Shown one piece after another: positions 33,855 to 42,037 of a DNA stretch of 64,000 bases. A model generated the notes under the pieces. It saw nothing but the letters and a program-made list of their open reading frames with translations, was not told the origin of the DNA and did no database searches. The number at the start of each line of letters is the position of its first letter. Within the stretch, counting starts at the first letter, position 1. The DNA is taken from the NCBI GenBank assembly GCA_963539695.1, contig CAUTOC010000001.1, positions 1 to 64,000 of the forward strand, written 5' to 3'. The stretch comes from Catonella sp963539695. GTDB taxonomy: Bacteria > Bacillota > Clostridia > Lachnospirales > Lachnospiraceae. Position numbers and translations under genes: made by a program.

Positions 33855-34871
33855 TTATTTCCTCGCTACAAGACAGACCCAGTCATTATCATTAGTATTT
33901 GAAACCAGCTCAAGACCGGAGTTTTTAATCGCTTCAATAACTGTGTCTGCAAGTTCTTTTACTATACCCGAGCATATATAATATCCATCCTCTTTAAGTG
34001 CAGGCACTATAATAGGTGTAAGCGGTACTAAAACCGGTGCAAGTATATTGGCAACAACTATGTCATACTGCTTTTTGTAAAGTTCTTCACAAAGGTCTTT
34101 ATCTTCAAGCAGATTACCTGTTTCAAGCTTTGCCATATCATCTGTAATGTCATTTATTAAAAGGTTTTCCCTAGCGGACTTTACTGCCACAGGATCAATG
34201 TCCATAGCATAAGCATATTTTGCTCCTAATTTAAGAGCAGCTATTGTAAGTATGGCACTTCCACAGCCAACATCAAGAATTTCATAGCCGGGGTTAACAT
34301 ATTTTTGAAGTTCTTCCACACAAAGCCTTGTAGTTTCATGTGTTCCGGTACCAAAGGCTACACCCGGATCTATTTTGATTACTATACCACTCTCTAAGGT
34401 ATTCTCAGGCTCCTCCCAGGTAGGTGTTATAACTATGTTTTCGCCTATTTTAAATGTATGAAAATAGTCCTTCCATTTGTCAGCCCAGTCTACATTATCT
34501 GTTTCGGAGATATATATTGCTCCACTTCCAATATCTGCAAAGTTAGATACCTCCTCAAGTCCTTCTCTAATATTTTCTATCAGTTCATCAGAATAAAATG
34601 TTGCGACATTCTCAATACCTGTTCCACTGTTGTAGAATGCAGATGAATCCTCATCAGGTGCTCCATCACTGATATAAAAAACAAGCTCCGCTTTTCCGTC
34701 ATCAGGGAGACTTTCAGGAAGAATATCCACATACATCTGCTTTTTTTCTGCTTCTGTAAGCGGAACCTTATCTATGACCTCTACCCCATATATGCCAAGT
34801 TCTCCCAGCATATCTATAATCAGGTCGGTTGCTTCAGTGGTAGTTTCCAAGGTATATTTAAGCCATTTCAT
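33855..34871 (-). CDS. prmA: Ribosomal protein L11 methyltransferase PrmA
   Basis: The protein (338 residues from ATG 34871) has an N-terminal substrate-binding domain (MKWLKYTLETTTEATDLIID) and a class I SAM methyltransferase domain. The PrmA signature is DPGVAFGTGTHETTRLC, followed by motif I EILDVGCGSAILTIAALKLG and DIVVANILAPVLVPL. An earlier ATG at 34886 exists, but that codon forms part of the GGGAG ribosome site for 34871. It is the first gene of the prmA-rsmE-desulfurase-thiI operon, behind a strong promoter. Confidence 0.94.
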   Translation of the reverse strand: MKWLKYTLETTTEATDLIIDMLGELGIYGVEVIDKVPLTEAEKKQMYVDILPESLPDDGKAELVFYISDGAPDEDSSAFYNSGTGIENVATFYSDELIENIREGLEEVSNFADIGSGAIYISETDNVDWADKWKDYFHTFKIGENIVITPTWEEPENTLESGIVIKIDPGVAFGTGTHETTRLCVEELQKYVNPGYEILDVGCGSAILTIAALKLGAKYAYAMDIDPVAVKSARENLLINDITDDMAKLETGNLLEDKDLCEELYKKQYDIVVANILAPVLVPLTPIIVPALKEDGYYICSGIVKELADTVIEAIKNSGLELVSNTNDNDWVCLVARK

Positions 34872-35004
34872 ATTTTTTTCTCCCATTTATTAAATCCGTT
34901 TGCTATTTATATACTTCATAATTTCTATCTAATCAATATCATTACTACTTAACCAATTAAGTTTAACATAAATCAAACATTTTTGCAAAATTTCAAGATA
35001 TTTT

Positions 35005-35033
35005 ATCTTATAATCCAAGTATTTTTTTGTCAA
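35005..35033 (-). promoter_or_regulatory. Promoter of the prmA operon
   Basis: Minus-strand TTGACA (35028-35033), 17 bases, TAAGAT (35005-35010). It leaves a 5' leader of about 125 bases before prmA. Confidence 0.75.
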
Positions 35034-35089
35034 TAACAGTTCTTTTAAAAACCGGTTTAACCTGTTATAACTTAACCTGTCTTATTAGT

Positions 35090-35147
35090 TAAAAATTGAG
35101 ACTATCTTCTAAACAAAATTATCTTTGTTAAGGTGACAGTCTCAATT
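35090..35147 (-). terminator. Terminator of the ECF/ABC cassette
   Basis: AATTGAGACT and AGTCTCAATT (35138-35147 with 35094-35103) form a 10-base perfect stem around a 34-base loop with further pairing. On the minus strand it is followed by five T residues. It lies about 60 bases after the ABC exporter remnant. Confidence 0.75.
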
Positions 35148-35204
35148 ATAAATCAATTAGAGATTTAACTCCCTATGTAATGATGCCTACTATAAAATGT
35201 ATTT

Positions 35205-35546
35205 CTATAAGATTTTTATTCCTTTATTCTTTCCTTGTAGCTCAACCATATTTTTATAGATTCCGTCTAAATCCATTAAACTTTGGTGATTTCCTTGTTC
35301 CGCAATACTTCCGTTTTTAATCACAATAATATTGTCAGCATCTCTGCTGGTATTTAATCTATGTGCAATCACTAATAATGTTTTGTTCTTTACCAGTTCG
35401 CTGATTGCTTCTTGTATGTAGCTTTCATTTTGCAAGTAATGTTGTTAAGGTAAAACACCCATCAATACACTTATGAGCATAATAAAGCTTGCTAAATGTA
35501 TAGATTTTTTATGCGAGCCTGCATAGTTAAAAACCTTATTTAACAT
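35205..35546 (-). pseudogene. ABC exporter remnant with a large internal deletion
   Basis: The reading frame opens with GGAGG and an ATG at 35544-35546 and encodes 33 residues: MLNKVFNYAGSHKKSIHLAS, then FIMLISVLMGVLP, the first cytoplasmic helix and part of TM1 of an ABC exporter. It then hits TAA at 35445-35447. Continuing in the same frame, four codons later, is the end of an ABC ATPase: NESYIQEAISELVKNKTLLV, then the H-loop IAHRLNT and a C-terminal tail to the stop at 35205. The intervening roughly 470 codons (rest of the membrane domain, Walker A, signature, Walker B) are gone. The start overlaps the ECF ATPase stop, so it belonged to that operon. Confidence 0.85.
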
Positions 35547-37005
35547 ACCCTGCCTCCTTAAACAAATTTTCTTTTTTATTCATGAAGTCCATTATAATAT
35601 TTTCGTTACCCTTTACAGCTATTTTTTTATAATCCCTGTCGCCAATCATCAAAACAAAGTGGCAGGTCTTAAATAACAATTCTAAGTCGTGAGTGATAAT
35701 AATAATCGGAACTTCTTCCGCCTTTTTTATAATTAGTTCAGACATAATCCTCATACTTCTATAATCAAGGCCTGATGTCGGTTCATCCAAAACAATCAGC
35801 TTGCGATTAGATAAAAAGGATGTAATAATTGCCAATCGTTGTTTTTGTCCACCGGACAATTTCTGTGGGTGATTGGTCTTCTTATTCCACAAATCTGTTG
35901 CTTTTAAGTAATTACGGATTTCTTCCAAATCACTTTCTGAATTTTTGTCTTTACAAAATATCAATTCATTTTCTACAGTGTCTAAAAAAATCTGATCATC
36001 TACATCTTGTAAAACTAAATAAGAATTCTTTACTCTTTCCTTTTTGTTCTTCGCATAGCTCACATCTAAATGTTTTTCAGAAAGTCCACATAATGCTCTT
36101 GCAAGCGTGCTTTTACCGATTCCGTTAGAGCCGATGATTCCCATGATTTCTTTTTCTTTAATGTCAAATGTTAAATCTTTTATCAACACTCTTTTGCCCT
36201 GATGGATATTAGCTTTATCGACTTTGATACAGATTTTATTATCCACAGGCTCCGTTTCTGACACAAGCTCCTTCTCATTAAGTGTTCTTAGTTCAAGCTC
36301 TTTACACTTTTTATTATTAAGTTGTCCTTTTTGAAAAACATTCTGTATTGTTCCATCTTTGATATAGACAAATCTGCTAAAAATATCTTTTAGGTAGTAA
36401 AGTCTATGTTCGGCTATTATGATTGTCTTTCCTAATGCTTTTAAGTTAATAAGAACCTCAGTAAATTTTCTTATACTGTCGTAATCCAAACTGCTTGACG
36501 GTTCATCAAAAAAGATAATCTCTGTGTCATAAATAAGAGTTCCTGCTATTGCTACTTTTTGTCTTTCACCTCCGGATAATTCAAAAACAGACTTTTTTCT
36601 TAGATAACTTATTTCGAGTAAATTCATTGCTTCTTCAACTTTTTCTTTTAAGATTTTTCTCTCTAAACCTAAATTTTCACCAACCAAAGCAATTTCATCT
36701 TCAACTACATCGCAAAAAAATTGGTCTTTAGGATTTTGAAATACATTACCTATATATTTTGCAAGTTCTCCTTTTTTATATAAACTTATATCTTTCCCCA
36801 ATAACTTGACTTCACCATTTAAATCACCGGTGTAAAAAGATGGTATCAACCCATTTAAAAGCCTTAAAAGTGTGGTTTTCCCACACCCTGAAAGACCTGT
36901 CAATATAATAAGTTCTCCTTTTTTTACAGATAGGCTTAAATTTTTCAGTATCAAATCTTCTCCATAAGAAAAGGATTGTACTTTTGCTTCTAAAATATTT
37001 TCCAT
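35536..37005 (-). CDS. ECF transporter ATPase with two fused ABC domains
   Basis: This 489-residue protein contains two ABC ATPase domains, equivalent to EcfA and EcfA' in one chain. Domain 1 has Walker A GLSGCGKTTLLRLLNG (near residue 37), signature LSGGERQKVAIAG and Walker B IIFFDEPSSSLD. Domain 2 has Walker A GSNGIGKSTLARALCG (near residue 290), signature LSGGQKQRLAIIT and Walker B LIVLDEPTSGLD. It energises uptake through the T and S components encoded upstream. The start overlaps the end of the T-component gene by 16 bases. Confidence 0.94.
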   Translation of the reverse strand: MENILEAKVQSFSYGEDLILKNLSLSVKKGELIILTGLSGCGKTTLLRLLNGLIPSFYTGDLNGEVKLLGKDISLYKKGELAKYIGNVFQNPKDQFFCDVVEDEIALVGENLGLERKILKEKVEEAMNLLEISYLRKKSVFELSGGERQKVAIAGTLIYDTEIIFFDEPSSSLDYDSIRKFTEVLINLKALGKTIIIAEHRLYYLKDIFSRFVYIKDGTIQNVFQKGQLNNKKCKELELRTLNEKELVSETEPVDNKICIKVDKANIHQGKRVLIKDLTFDIKEKEIMGIIGSNGIGKSTLARALCGLSEKHLDVSYAKNKKERVKNSYLVLQDVDDQIFLDTVENELIFCKDKNSESDLEEIRNYLKATDLWNKKTNHPQKLSGGQKQRLAIITSFLSNRKLIVLDEPTSGLDYRSMRIMSELIIKKAEEVPIIIITHDLELLFKTCHFVLMIGDRDYKKIAVKGNENIIMDFMNKKENLFKEAGYVK

Positions 37006-37703
37006 ACACTCACTCCAACTAATGCTATACCGATCACTAATATTAAAATATCAAAAACACTAAATTTAATTTCGTGAAAACATGTTTTTTTACCATCATA
37101 TTCAATCCCCTTAGATATAATCGAACAAGTCAATGTATCGCTTATATCAATACACTTATACATTAGTGGAACAAAATATAATTCAAATGACTTTATCGGC
37201 TTAAAGATACTTACTTTAAATCTTCTTATTTTCATTCCGTTTCTAATTTCTTTCATTCGGATAGATATTTCCGGAATAAATCGAAAAAATATTGTAATTC
37301 CTATACCGACACTGCCTCCAACTCCTATTTTTCTAAATGCCGCCAACAAATGGGATGAACTATATGACGATAACACTCTTCCTAAAATAAAAATAGGAGA
37401 AAACTTTAAAACTATAAGCAACATTGTATATATTGAACCAACCAAAACATTTCCCAAGAACGGTTTTAACAAATAAACCATTCCCCATATAACTATTATT
37501 GTACATATAGTCTTAAAGGTTTTTTTACAGGTAAACAGAAGCAACAATCCCAATGCAAAAATAAGTGTAATAAAATATTGAAATTGTTCTCCCACTGTTA
37601 AAACCACCGAAAACATCAAGATCAACCCCACTATAGTAAGTGGGGTGATATTATTTGATAGTCGGTATTTTTCTTTGATATTTTTTCTGTCTTTACAAAA
37701 CAC
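36990..37703 (-). CDS. ECF transporter transmembrane component (EcfT-like)
   Basis: The protein is about 237 residues with several membrane segments. The cytoplasmic coupling region carries two Ala/Arg/Gly-type motifs, represented here by AAFRKIGVGGSVGIGITIFF and MKEIRNGMKIRRF. These contact the ABC ATPases in EcfT proteins. The GTG start at 37703 is inferred from AGGAAG seven bases upstream; a longer frame from 37751 would run deep into the S-component gene. It lies between the S component and the ATPase in one operon. Confidence 0.85.
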   Translation of the reverse strand: MFCKDRKNIKEKYRLSNNITPLTIVGLILMFSVVLTVGEQFQYFITLIFALGLLLLFTCKKTFKTICTIIVIWGMVYLLKPFLGNVLVGSIYTMLLIVLKFSPIFILGRVLSSYSSSHLLAAFRKIGVGGSVGIGITIFFRFIPEISIRMKEIRNGMKIRRFKVSIFKPIKSFELYFVPLMYKCIDISDTLTCSIISKGIEYDGKKTCFHEIKFSVFDILILVIGIALVGVSVWKIF

Positions 37704-38289
37704 TTTTTTTCTTCCTATCACTAAAAAATTTATTGTAAATATATGTTCCAAAATAAGCCCCTACAACAGATGCAATGACAGCGATTAATAGACAAATCAC
37801 TATATTTTTAAGAGTATAAAAATTATTGAGAAATGTTGCATAATCCGTTGTAAACATCTTTGGAAATTGCTTTGTAAGTCCTTCTACACCAAATACAAAA
37901 GTAAAATACATAGCATGTAGAGAATAAATAAACATGCCTGTCCCAAAAGCAATTCCAACTTTCATATTCTTTTCTACATAGTTTTCTTTCTTACCAATTA
38001 CAAGTTCCGCTAGAATCCCTGCAATAGCACAAATCGCAATTACAGGCCACATGCCCATAAGAACATAAAACACTCCTATCAATAAAAAGTACAAAAAAGC
38101 CGTTCCTCTTTCTGCAACCTGTTTACACATAATTACAAAAACAGGTGCAACAATAATCGTTGGTAATGCTGAAGACAAATACAAACTTGGAATCATTCCA
38201 AATGTTCCTGTCAAAAATCCCAATCCCATTGTCAACACAAAACCAATAACAGAAAATACTGCTACTTTCACGATACCTTTTAATTTCAT
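37693..38289 (-). CDS. ECF transporter substrate-binding S component (MptD/Trep_Strep family)
   Basis: The protein (198 residues from ATG 38289) has five or six membrane segments and begins MKLKGIVKVAVFSVIGFVL. It fits the Trep_Strep/MptD-type family of S components found in host-associated bacteria. The substrate cannot be read from sequence. AGGAGG sits 7 bases before the ATG; an in-frame extension upstream to 38460 crosses the operator and is not coding. It is the first structural gene downstream of the TetR gene and its palindromic operator. Confidence 0.85.
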   Translation of the reverse strand: MKLKGIVKVAVFSVIGFVLTMGLGFLTGTFGMIPSLYLSSALPTIIVAPVFVIMCKQVAERGTAFLYFLLIGVFYVLMGMWPVIAICAIAGILAELVIGKKENYVEKNMKVGIAFGTGMFIYSLHAMYFTFVFGVEGLTKQFPKMFTTDYATFLNNFYTLKNIVICLLIAVIASVVGAYFGTYIYNKFFSDRKKKSVL

Positions 38290-38313
38290 AATACTTCCTC
38301 CTAGTTTTTTATT

Positions 38314-38353
38314 TAATATTCTTCTGTTTATCATCCAGAAATAATATTCTTCT
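38314..38353. repeat. 12-base direct repeat in the tetR-ecfS spacer
   Basis: TAATATTCTTCT occurs at 38314-38325 and again at 38342-38353, 28 bases apart start to start. It lies between the palindromic operator and the S-component ribosome site. It could be a second regulator site or chance in AT-rich DNA. Confidence 0.4.
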
Positions 38354-38390
38354 TTAGTTATTGAAATAAAAAAATATAGTTTTATTGAGT

Positions 38391-38415
38391 TCAAATATAA
38401 CTTAGTTATATTTGA
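38391..38415. promoter_or_regulatory. 25-base perfect palindrome, likely TetR operator
   Basis: TCAAATATAACT and AGTTATATTTGA are exact inverted repeats around one central T. It lies between the tetR stop and the S-component gene. A related sequence is found at the tetR promoter (39086-39110), with 20 or more of 25 positions identical. Confidence 0.8.
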
Positions 38416-38428
38416 TGCAAAAAAATAT

Positions 38429-39067
38429 TCATAAACCTCGTATTTTACCCCATCCTTCATTAAAAAAGTTTGAAATTAAAATTGCATTTTGTTTTACTTC
38501 TTCTCTGTCTTCAGAATGTACAGCAATTTCTGATAAGGCATAAAAATATGCATGGTTAAGTAAATGAATCCCCCTATTTGTTATTCTATCATTAACATGG
38601 TTTGCACCATAAATCATACCTAATATTTTAAAATGATTTTTGTCTTCAATTTCTATCAGTTCATCCAAAAAACTGCTATATTTAGTTCCATAAGAGCCAA
38701 ACACTAAAAGCTCAAACACGTCTTTATTCTCAAAAAAATATAACACCATATCTATCGCACCCTGTGCTTTTAACTCCAAAATCCTTTGAATGGTTTCTTT
38801 TTCTATCCTTTTTTCTTTTTTATAAGCACAAAAACTTTTATTCTCATACATGGCATAATATCTTTTAATTTCTGTTATAAGAGGTTCTACCAGTTCCGCA
38901 AAAAGACTTTCTTTATCCTCAAAATGACCATAAAAAGCCCCGGTGGTCACACTGGCTTCTTTGCATATAGCTCTTAAATTAGCCTTTTCAAATCCTTGCT
39001 CCTTAAAAATCTTTTTGCCACAGTCTAATATTTTTTTATGAGTTACTTCATAATCGCCATTTGCCAA
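38429..39067 (-). CDS. TetR/AcrR-family transcriptional regulator
   Basis: This 212-residue regulator has an N-terminal helix-turn-helix (about 8-55): KKILDCGKKIFKEQGFEKAN, then LRAICKEASVTTGAFYGHF, the classical TetR recognition helix. A C-terminal all-helical ligand domain follows. The start is TTG at 39067, chosen because AGGAGG lies 8 bases upstream. It is the first gene of the ECF cassette; matching palindromes at its own promoter and before the S component suggest it represses both. Confidence 0.92.
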   Translation of the reverse strand: MANGDYEVTHKKILDCGKKIFKEQGFEKANLRAICKEASVTTGAFYGHFEDKESLFAELVEPLITEIKRYYAMYENKSFCAYKKEKRIEKETIQRILELKAQGAIDMVLYFFENKDVFELLVFGSYGTKYSSFLDELIEIEDKNHFKILGMIYGANHVNDRITNRGIHLLNHAYFYALSEIAVHSEDREEVKQNAILISNFFNEGWGKIRGL

Positions 39068-39085
39068 CTTATTTCCCTCCTTTCT

Positions 39086-39122
39086 TCAAAAATAACTTTG
39101 TTATATTATAACACTTGTTATA
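39086..39122. promoter_or_regulatory. Tandem operator-like dyads at the tetR promoter
   Basis: 39086-39110 closely resembles the palindrome at 38391-38415. 39107-39122 is a second dyad, TATAACA-CT-TGTTATA. Together they cover the tetR -10 element, part of the spacer and the transcription start. Confidence 0.7.
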
Positions 39123-39133
39123 TTTAATTTCAA
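39105..39133 (-). promoter_or_regulatory. tetR promoter
   Basis: On the minus strand TTGAAA (39128-39133) and TATAAT (39105-39110) are separated by 17 bases. Operator dyads overlap the -10 and spacer. Confidence 0.75.
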
Positions 39134-39219
39134 GGTAAATCATTTATCAACCAACTCTTATTTATTTTCTGCAAGATACTTGCATATTTTAAAAAATTGT
39201 GCTAAAATACTTTTGTTTT

Positions 39220-39302
39220 GCAGGAGTGGCGGAATGGTAGACGCATCAGACTCAAAATCTGACGATAGCGATATCATGTGGGTTCAAGTCCCATCTCCTG
39301 TA
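39220..39302 (+). tRNA. tRNA-Leu (anticodon CAA)
   Basis: An 83-base class II tRNA. The acceptor stem GCAGGAG pairs with CTCCTGT, with discriminator A. The anticodon stem TCAGA/TCTGA encloses loop CTCAAAA with anticodon CAA. A short variable arm (GATAGCGATATC region) and a T arm GTGGGTTCAAGTCCCAT follow. The 3' CCA is not encoded. A T-rich stretch right after it may terminate transcription. It is divergent from tetR. Confidence 0.93.
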
Positions 39303-39319
39303 TTTTTTATTTTAAATCC

Positions 39320-42037
39320 TTACTTCCAGTTTGCAAATACTTTATATGCCACATCAACTCCGGAATAATTTCCTCTTCCTTCTCCTTCTACTACAACACT
39401 TATCGCTATTTTCTTTCCGTTCTTTTCTCCAAAGCCCATAAACCATGAATGATTTCCCTTAGTACCATCTTCTTTCTGATATTCAGCAGTACCGGTTTTT
39501 CCATAAATACTATAGCCAAGCCAGGAAAGCTTTTTTGCTGTACCCTCAGTTACTACTGCCTTCATAAAGTATTTAAGAATTTCTGCCTTTTGCTTAGAAC
39601 ATAGTTTTCCTACCTTTTCAGGAAGAAAATTTTGAATTGTTATTTTTCCATCCTGAGTTGTTATTTTCTCCACTGTATAAGGCTTCATAAGCACACCGTT
39701 ATTAGCTATTGCAGAAGCAATTAATGCATTGTGAAGTGGTGTAATCTGAGTTTTTCCCTGACCTATTGAAGTCTGGATAACTTCATCCGTATCAGAAGAA
39801 GAATTAAGTACAAAACTGCTCTTTGAAGTAGTAAAGGCAAAAGGAAGCTCTTTATTAAACAGAAATTTCTCCGCCATATTCATATACTTATTCTTGTTAA
39901 GTCCAATTCCTATGCTTGCAAATGCTCCATTACATGACTTTGCAAATGCTGTTCGCAAATTTTCCTTTCCATGTTTTATCCTATCAATACAGGCTATACT
40001 CTCTCCGCTTGCTGTATACACGCCGGAACAGTTAAAACTGAACTTGTCATAGTCCTTATGCTCATTGATATACTCAAGAGCAGTAATCACCTTAAAGGTG
40101 GAGCCCGGAGGATAAAGTCCACTCGTTGCCCTGTTTACCAGCTTAGCATCTTTTTCAGGAAGATTTGAAAGTGTATCCCAATTCTCCAGCACAGTATTTG
40201 GATCATAGTCGGGCTTAGATACCATTGCAAGTACCTTGCCTGTCTCCGGCTCAATAATCACACCCGCCCCATGAAAGCCGTTAAGTGCATTATTTAAAGA
40301 CTTTTGCATTCTGCTGTCTATGGTTGTAACTACATTATCTCCCTTATTTTTAACCTGATTCAATCTTTCAAAAACTCTAGTTATCACATTGTCATTTGAG
40401 GTCAAAAGCTCATAGTTCATAATCGCTTCAATTCCTGTCTTACCGGATACATTTCTGCCCACAATATGACTATACATATTCTTATAAGGATAAACTCTTA
40501 CACTTTTTCCTTCTTCTTCCCTTGTGTAGGCGAGTATATCTCCGTCCGCTGAAAGTATCTTTCCTCTAGATACATAAGCTGCATATATGTCAGTTCTTTT
40601 ATTATAGGCATTATTCATAATCTTGGGTGCAGTATCAAATTGAAAATATGTAAGATAACCCACCATAGCTACAAAAAGCCCGATTATAAGATAAGTAAGT
40701 ACTACAGGTTTTTTGATAGGCTTTACAACTGCTTCTTTATCTGTAATAACTTTTTTATTTCCTGCAATATATAATCCTTGAATTACACCGAAAATAATGA
40801 TTGTACTTATAATAGAGCTTCCTCCCTGACTGACAAGAGGCAAAGTTACCCCTGTAGAAGGGATAAACTTTACAGTTCCACCTATTGATAAAAATGCTTG
40901 AAATGAATACAGGGTTGCACAACCTATGGACACAAGTTGATGAAAAGGATTTTTAGTACGCCAGGCTAATAATATAAAAGCTATAATTGTGCAAAGATAT
41001 ATGAGAATAAGGCAAAATCCGAAAAGTAACCCCAACTCTTCACAAAGTCCTGAAAAGATAAAATCACTTTCTACTACAGGAGTATTTTTAGGTGAACCGT
41101 TTCCAAGACCAAAGCCAAACCAACCTCCACTACCTATGCCAAAAAGAGACTGGGTAACTTGATACCCCTTATCATCTATATATTTCCATGGATCTATAAA
41201 CGCCTGTACTCTTACCCTTACATGAGAAAATATATAATATCCGATAATTGCTGAAATAAATCCTCCAACTGTAAAAAAACCAAGCAACTTCAGATTTCCT
41301 GTTGCAAAATATGTCATAACTACAAATGTAGTAAAAAAAAGCATAGCTCCGCCCAAGTCCTTACTAAGTACAAGCAACAGTACCATAATAGCTGTCAAAA
41401 ATGTTGTAATTATAACTTGTTTCAAGGTTCTACTCACATAGAAAAGTGAAGCAATCATAAATATTAAAAGTATTTTTACAAATTCAGAAGGCTGTATGCT
41501 CATTCCAAAAATTTTTATCCAGTTTTTAGCACCATATTGAACTTTTGCATGTAAAAATACATAAGCTAAAGCTCCTATTCCGGTAATTGCATAAAGATAA
41601 CCCATATTTCTAAGCATTATCATCTTTTTAATTAAAAACGGTAATATAAGACAGGCTGACAACGAAACCGCCACAAAGACAGTTTGCTTAACTCCCCATA
41701 TATATTTAAGTCTTGTTACAAATACAAAACCGACGGCTACAAGAAACTGCATATGGAAAAATAAACTCTTAAACAATTTCTTATAAAAAATTCTATATAA
41801 AAATGTAGAAACTATAAACAAAAGCACCTGTACAAAGTAGAGAATTGCAACTTTAACATCAGGAGTTTTTAAAAATATACATAAAAATCCCGTAAAATGA
41901 AACATAAGAATCAAAATAGGCTGAAAAATATATATTTCACCACTCCGTTTTTTATCAGTATTAACAAAACCTATAAAGCCCAAGTAGGCATAAATAGCTG
42001 TAATTATGATAATTATGTATTTAGACAGTTCACTCAC
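39320..42037 (-). CDS. SEDS glycosyltransferase fused to a class B penicillin-binding protein
   Basis: This 905-residue protein joins two enzymes usually encoded separately. Residues about 1-430 are a SEDS (FtsW/RodA) polytopic domain with GMSIQPSEFVKILLI, LVLSKDLGGAMLFF (essential Asp region), VVESDFIFSGLCEELG and TLPLVSQGGSSIISTI. A further membrane segment at about 445-465 leads to a class B PBP transpeptidase with SxxK in GLYPPGSTFKV (Ser near 646), SxN in AKSCNGAFA and KTG in IYGKTGTAEY (near 847). It should both polymerise glycan and crosslink peptides. The frame is uninterrupted. The start overlaps the U32 peptidase stop by 8 bases, downstream of ruvAB-zapA. Confidence 0.93.
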   Translation of the reverse strand: MSELSKYIIIIITAIYAYLGFIGFVNTDKKRSGEIYIFQPILILMFHFTGFLCIFLKTPDVKVAILYFVQVLLFIVSTFLYRIFYKKLFKSLFFHMQFLVAVGFVFVTRLKYIWGVKQTVFVAVSLSACLILPFLIKKMIMLRNMGYLYAITGIGALAYVFLHAKVQYGAKNWIKIFGMSIQPSEFVKILLIFMIASLFYVSRTLKQVIITTFLTAIMVLLLVLSKDLGGAMLFFTTFVVMTYFATGNLKLLGFFTVGGFISAIIGYYIFSHVRVRVQAFIDPWKYIDDKGYQVTQSLFGIGSGGWFGFGLGNGSPKNTPVVESDFIFSGLCEELGLLFGFCLILIYLCTIIAFILLAWRTKNPFHQLVSIGCATLYSFQAFLSIGGTVKFIPSTGVTLPLVSQGGSSIISTIIIFGVIQGLYIAGNKKVITDKEAVVKPIKKPVVLTYLIIGLFVAMVGYLTYFQFDTAPKIMNNAYNKRTDIYAAYVSRGKILSADGDILAYTREEEGKSVRVYPYKNMYSHIVGRNVSGKTGIEAIMNYELLTSNDNVITRVFERLNQVKNKGDNVVTTIDSRMQKSLNNALNGFHGAGVIIEPETGKVLAMVSKPDYDPNTVLENWDTLSNLPEKDAKLVNRATSGLYPPGSTFKVITALEYINEHKDYDKFSFNCSGVYTASGESIACIDRIKHGKENLRTAFAKSCNGAFASIGIGLNKNKYMNMAEKFLFNKELPFAFTTSKSSFVLNSSSDTDEVIQTSIGQGKTQITPLHNALIASAIANNGVLMKPYTVEKITTQDGKITIQNFLPEKVGKLCSKQKAEILKYFMKAVVTEGTAKKLSWLGYSIYGKTGTAEYQKEDGTKGNHSWFMGFGEKNGKKIAISVVVEGEGRGNYSGVDVAYKVFANWK

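Larger units (their letters stand above)
34872..35204. other. Intergenic region with one promoter and one terminator
   Basis: These 333 bases hold the prmA promoter (35005-35033) and the terminator of the ECF/ABC cassette (35090-35147), both on the minus strand. A direct repeat of ACAGGTTAA on the minus strand (near 35054-35079) lies between them. I see no further gene. Confidence 0.7.

Noticed and set aside
35036..35150. Inverted repeat thought to be an insertion-sequence end
   Set aside because: Only one copy, no transposase remnant and no target duplication; the stem followed by a T run on the minus strand fits a terminator better.
35829..36128. Plus-strand open frame of 99 codons
   Set aside because: Antisense to the ECF ATPase gene, whose Walker and signature motifs make the minus strand the coding one.
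38290..38460. N-terminal extension of the ECF S component
   Set aside because: The frame is open, but it crosses the TetR stop and the palindromic operator, is not membrane-protein-like in the expected way, and a strong ribosome site lies before the ATG at 38289.
39180..39368. Plus-strand open frame of 62 codons
   Set aside because: It runs through the tRNA-Leu gene and into the 3' end of the minus-strand SEDS-PBP gene, and has no ribosome site.
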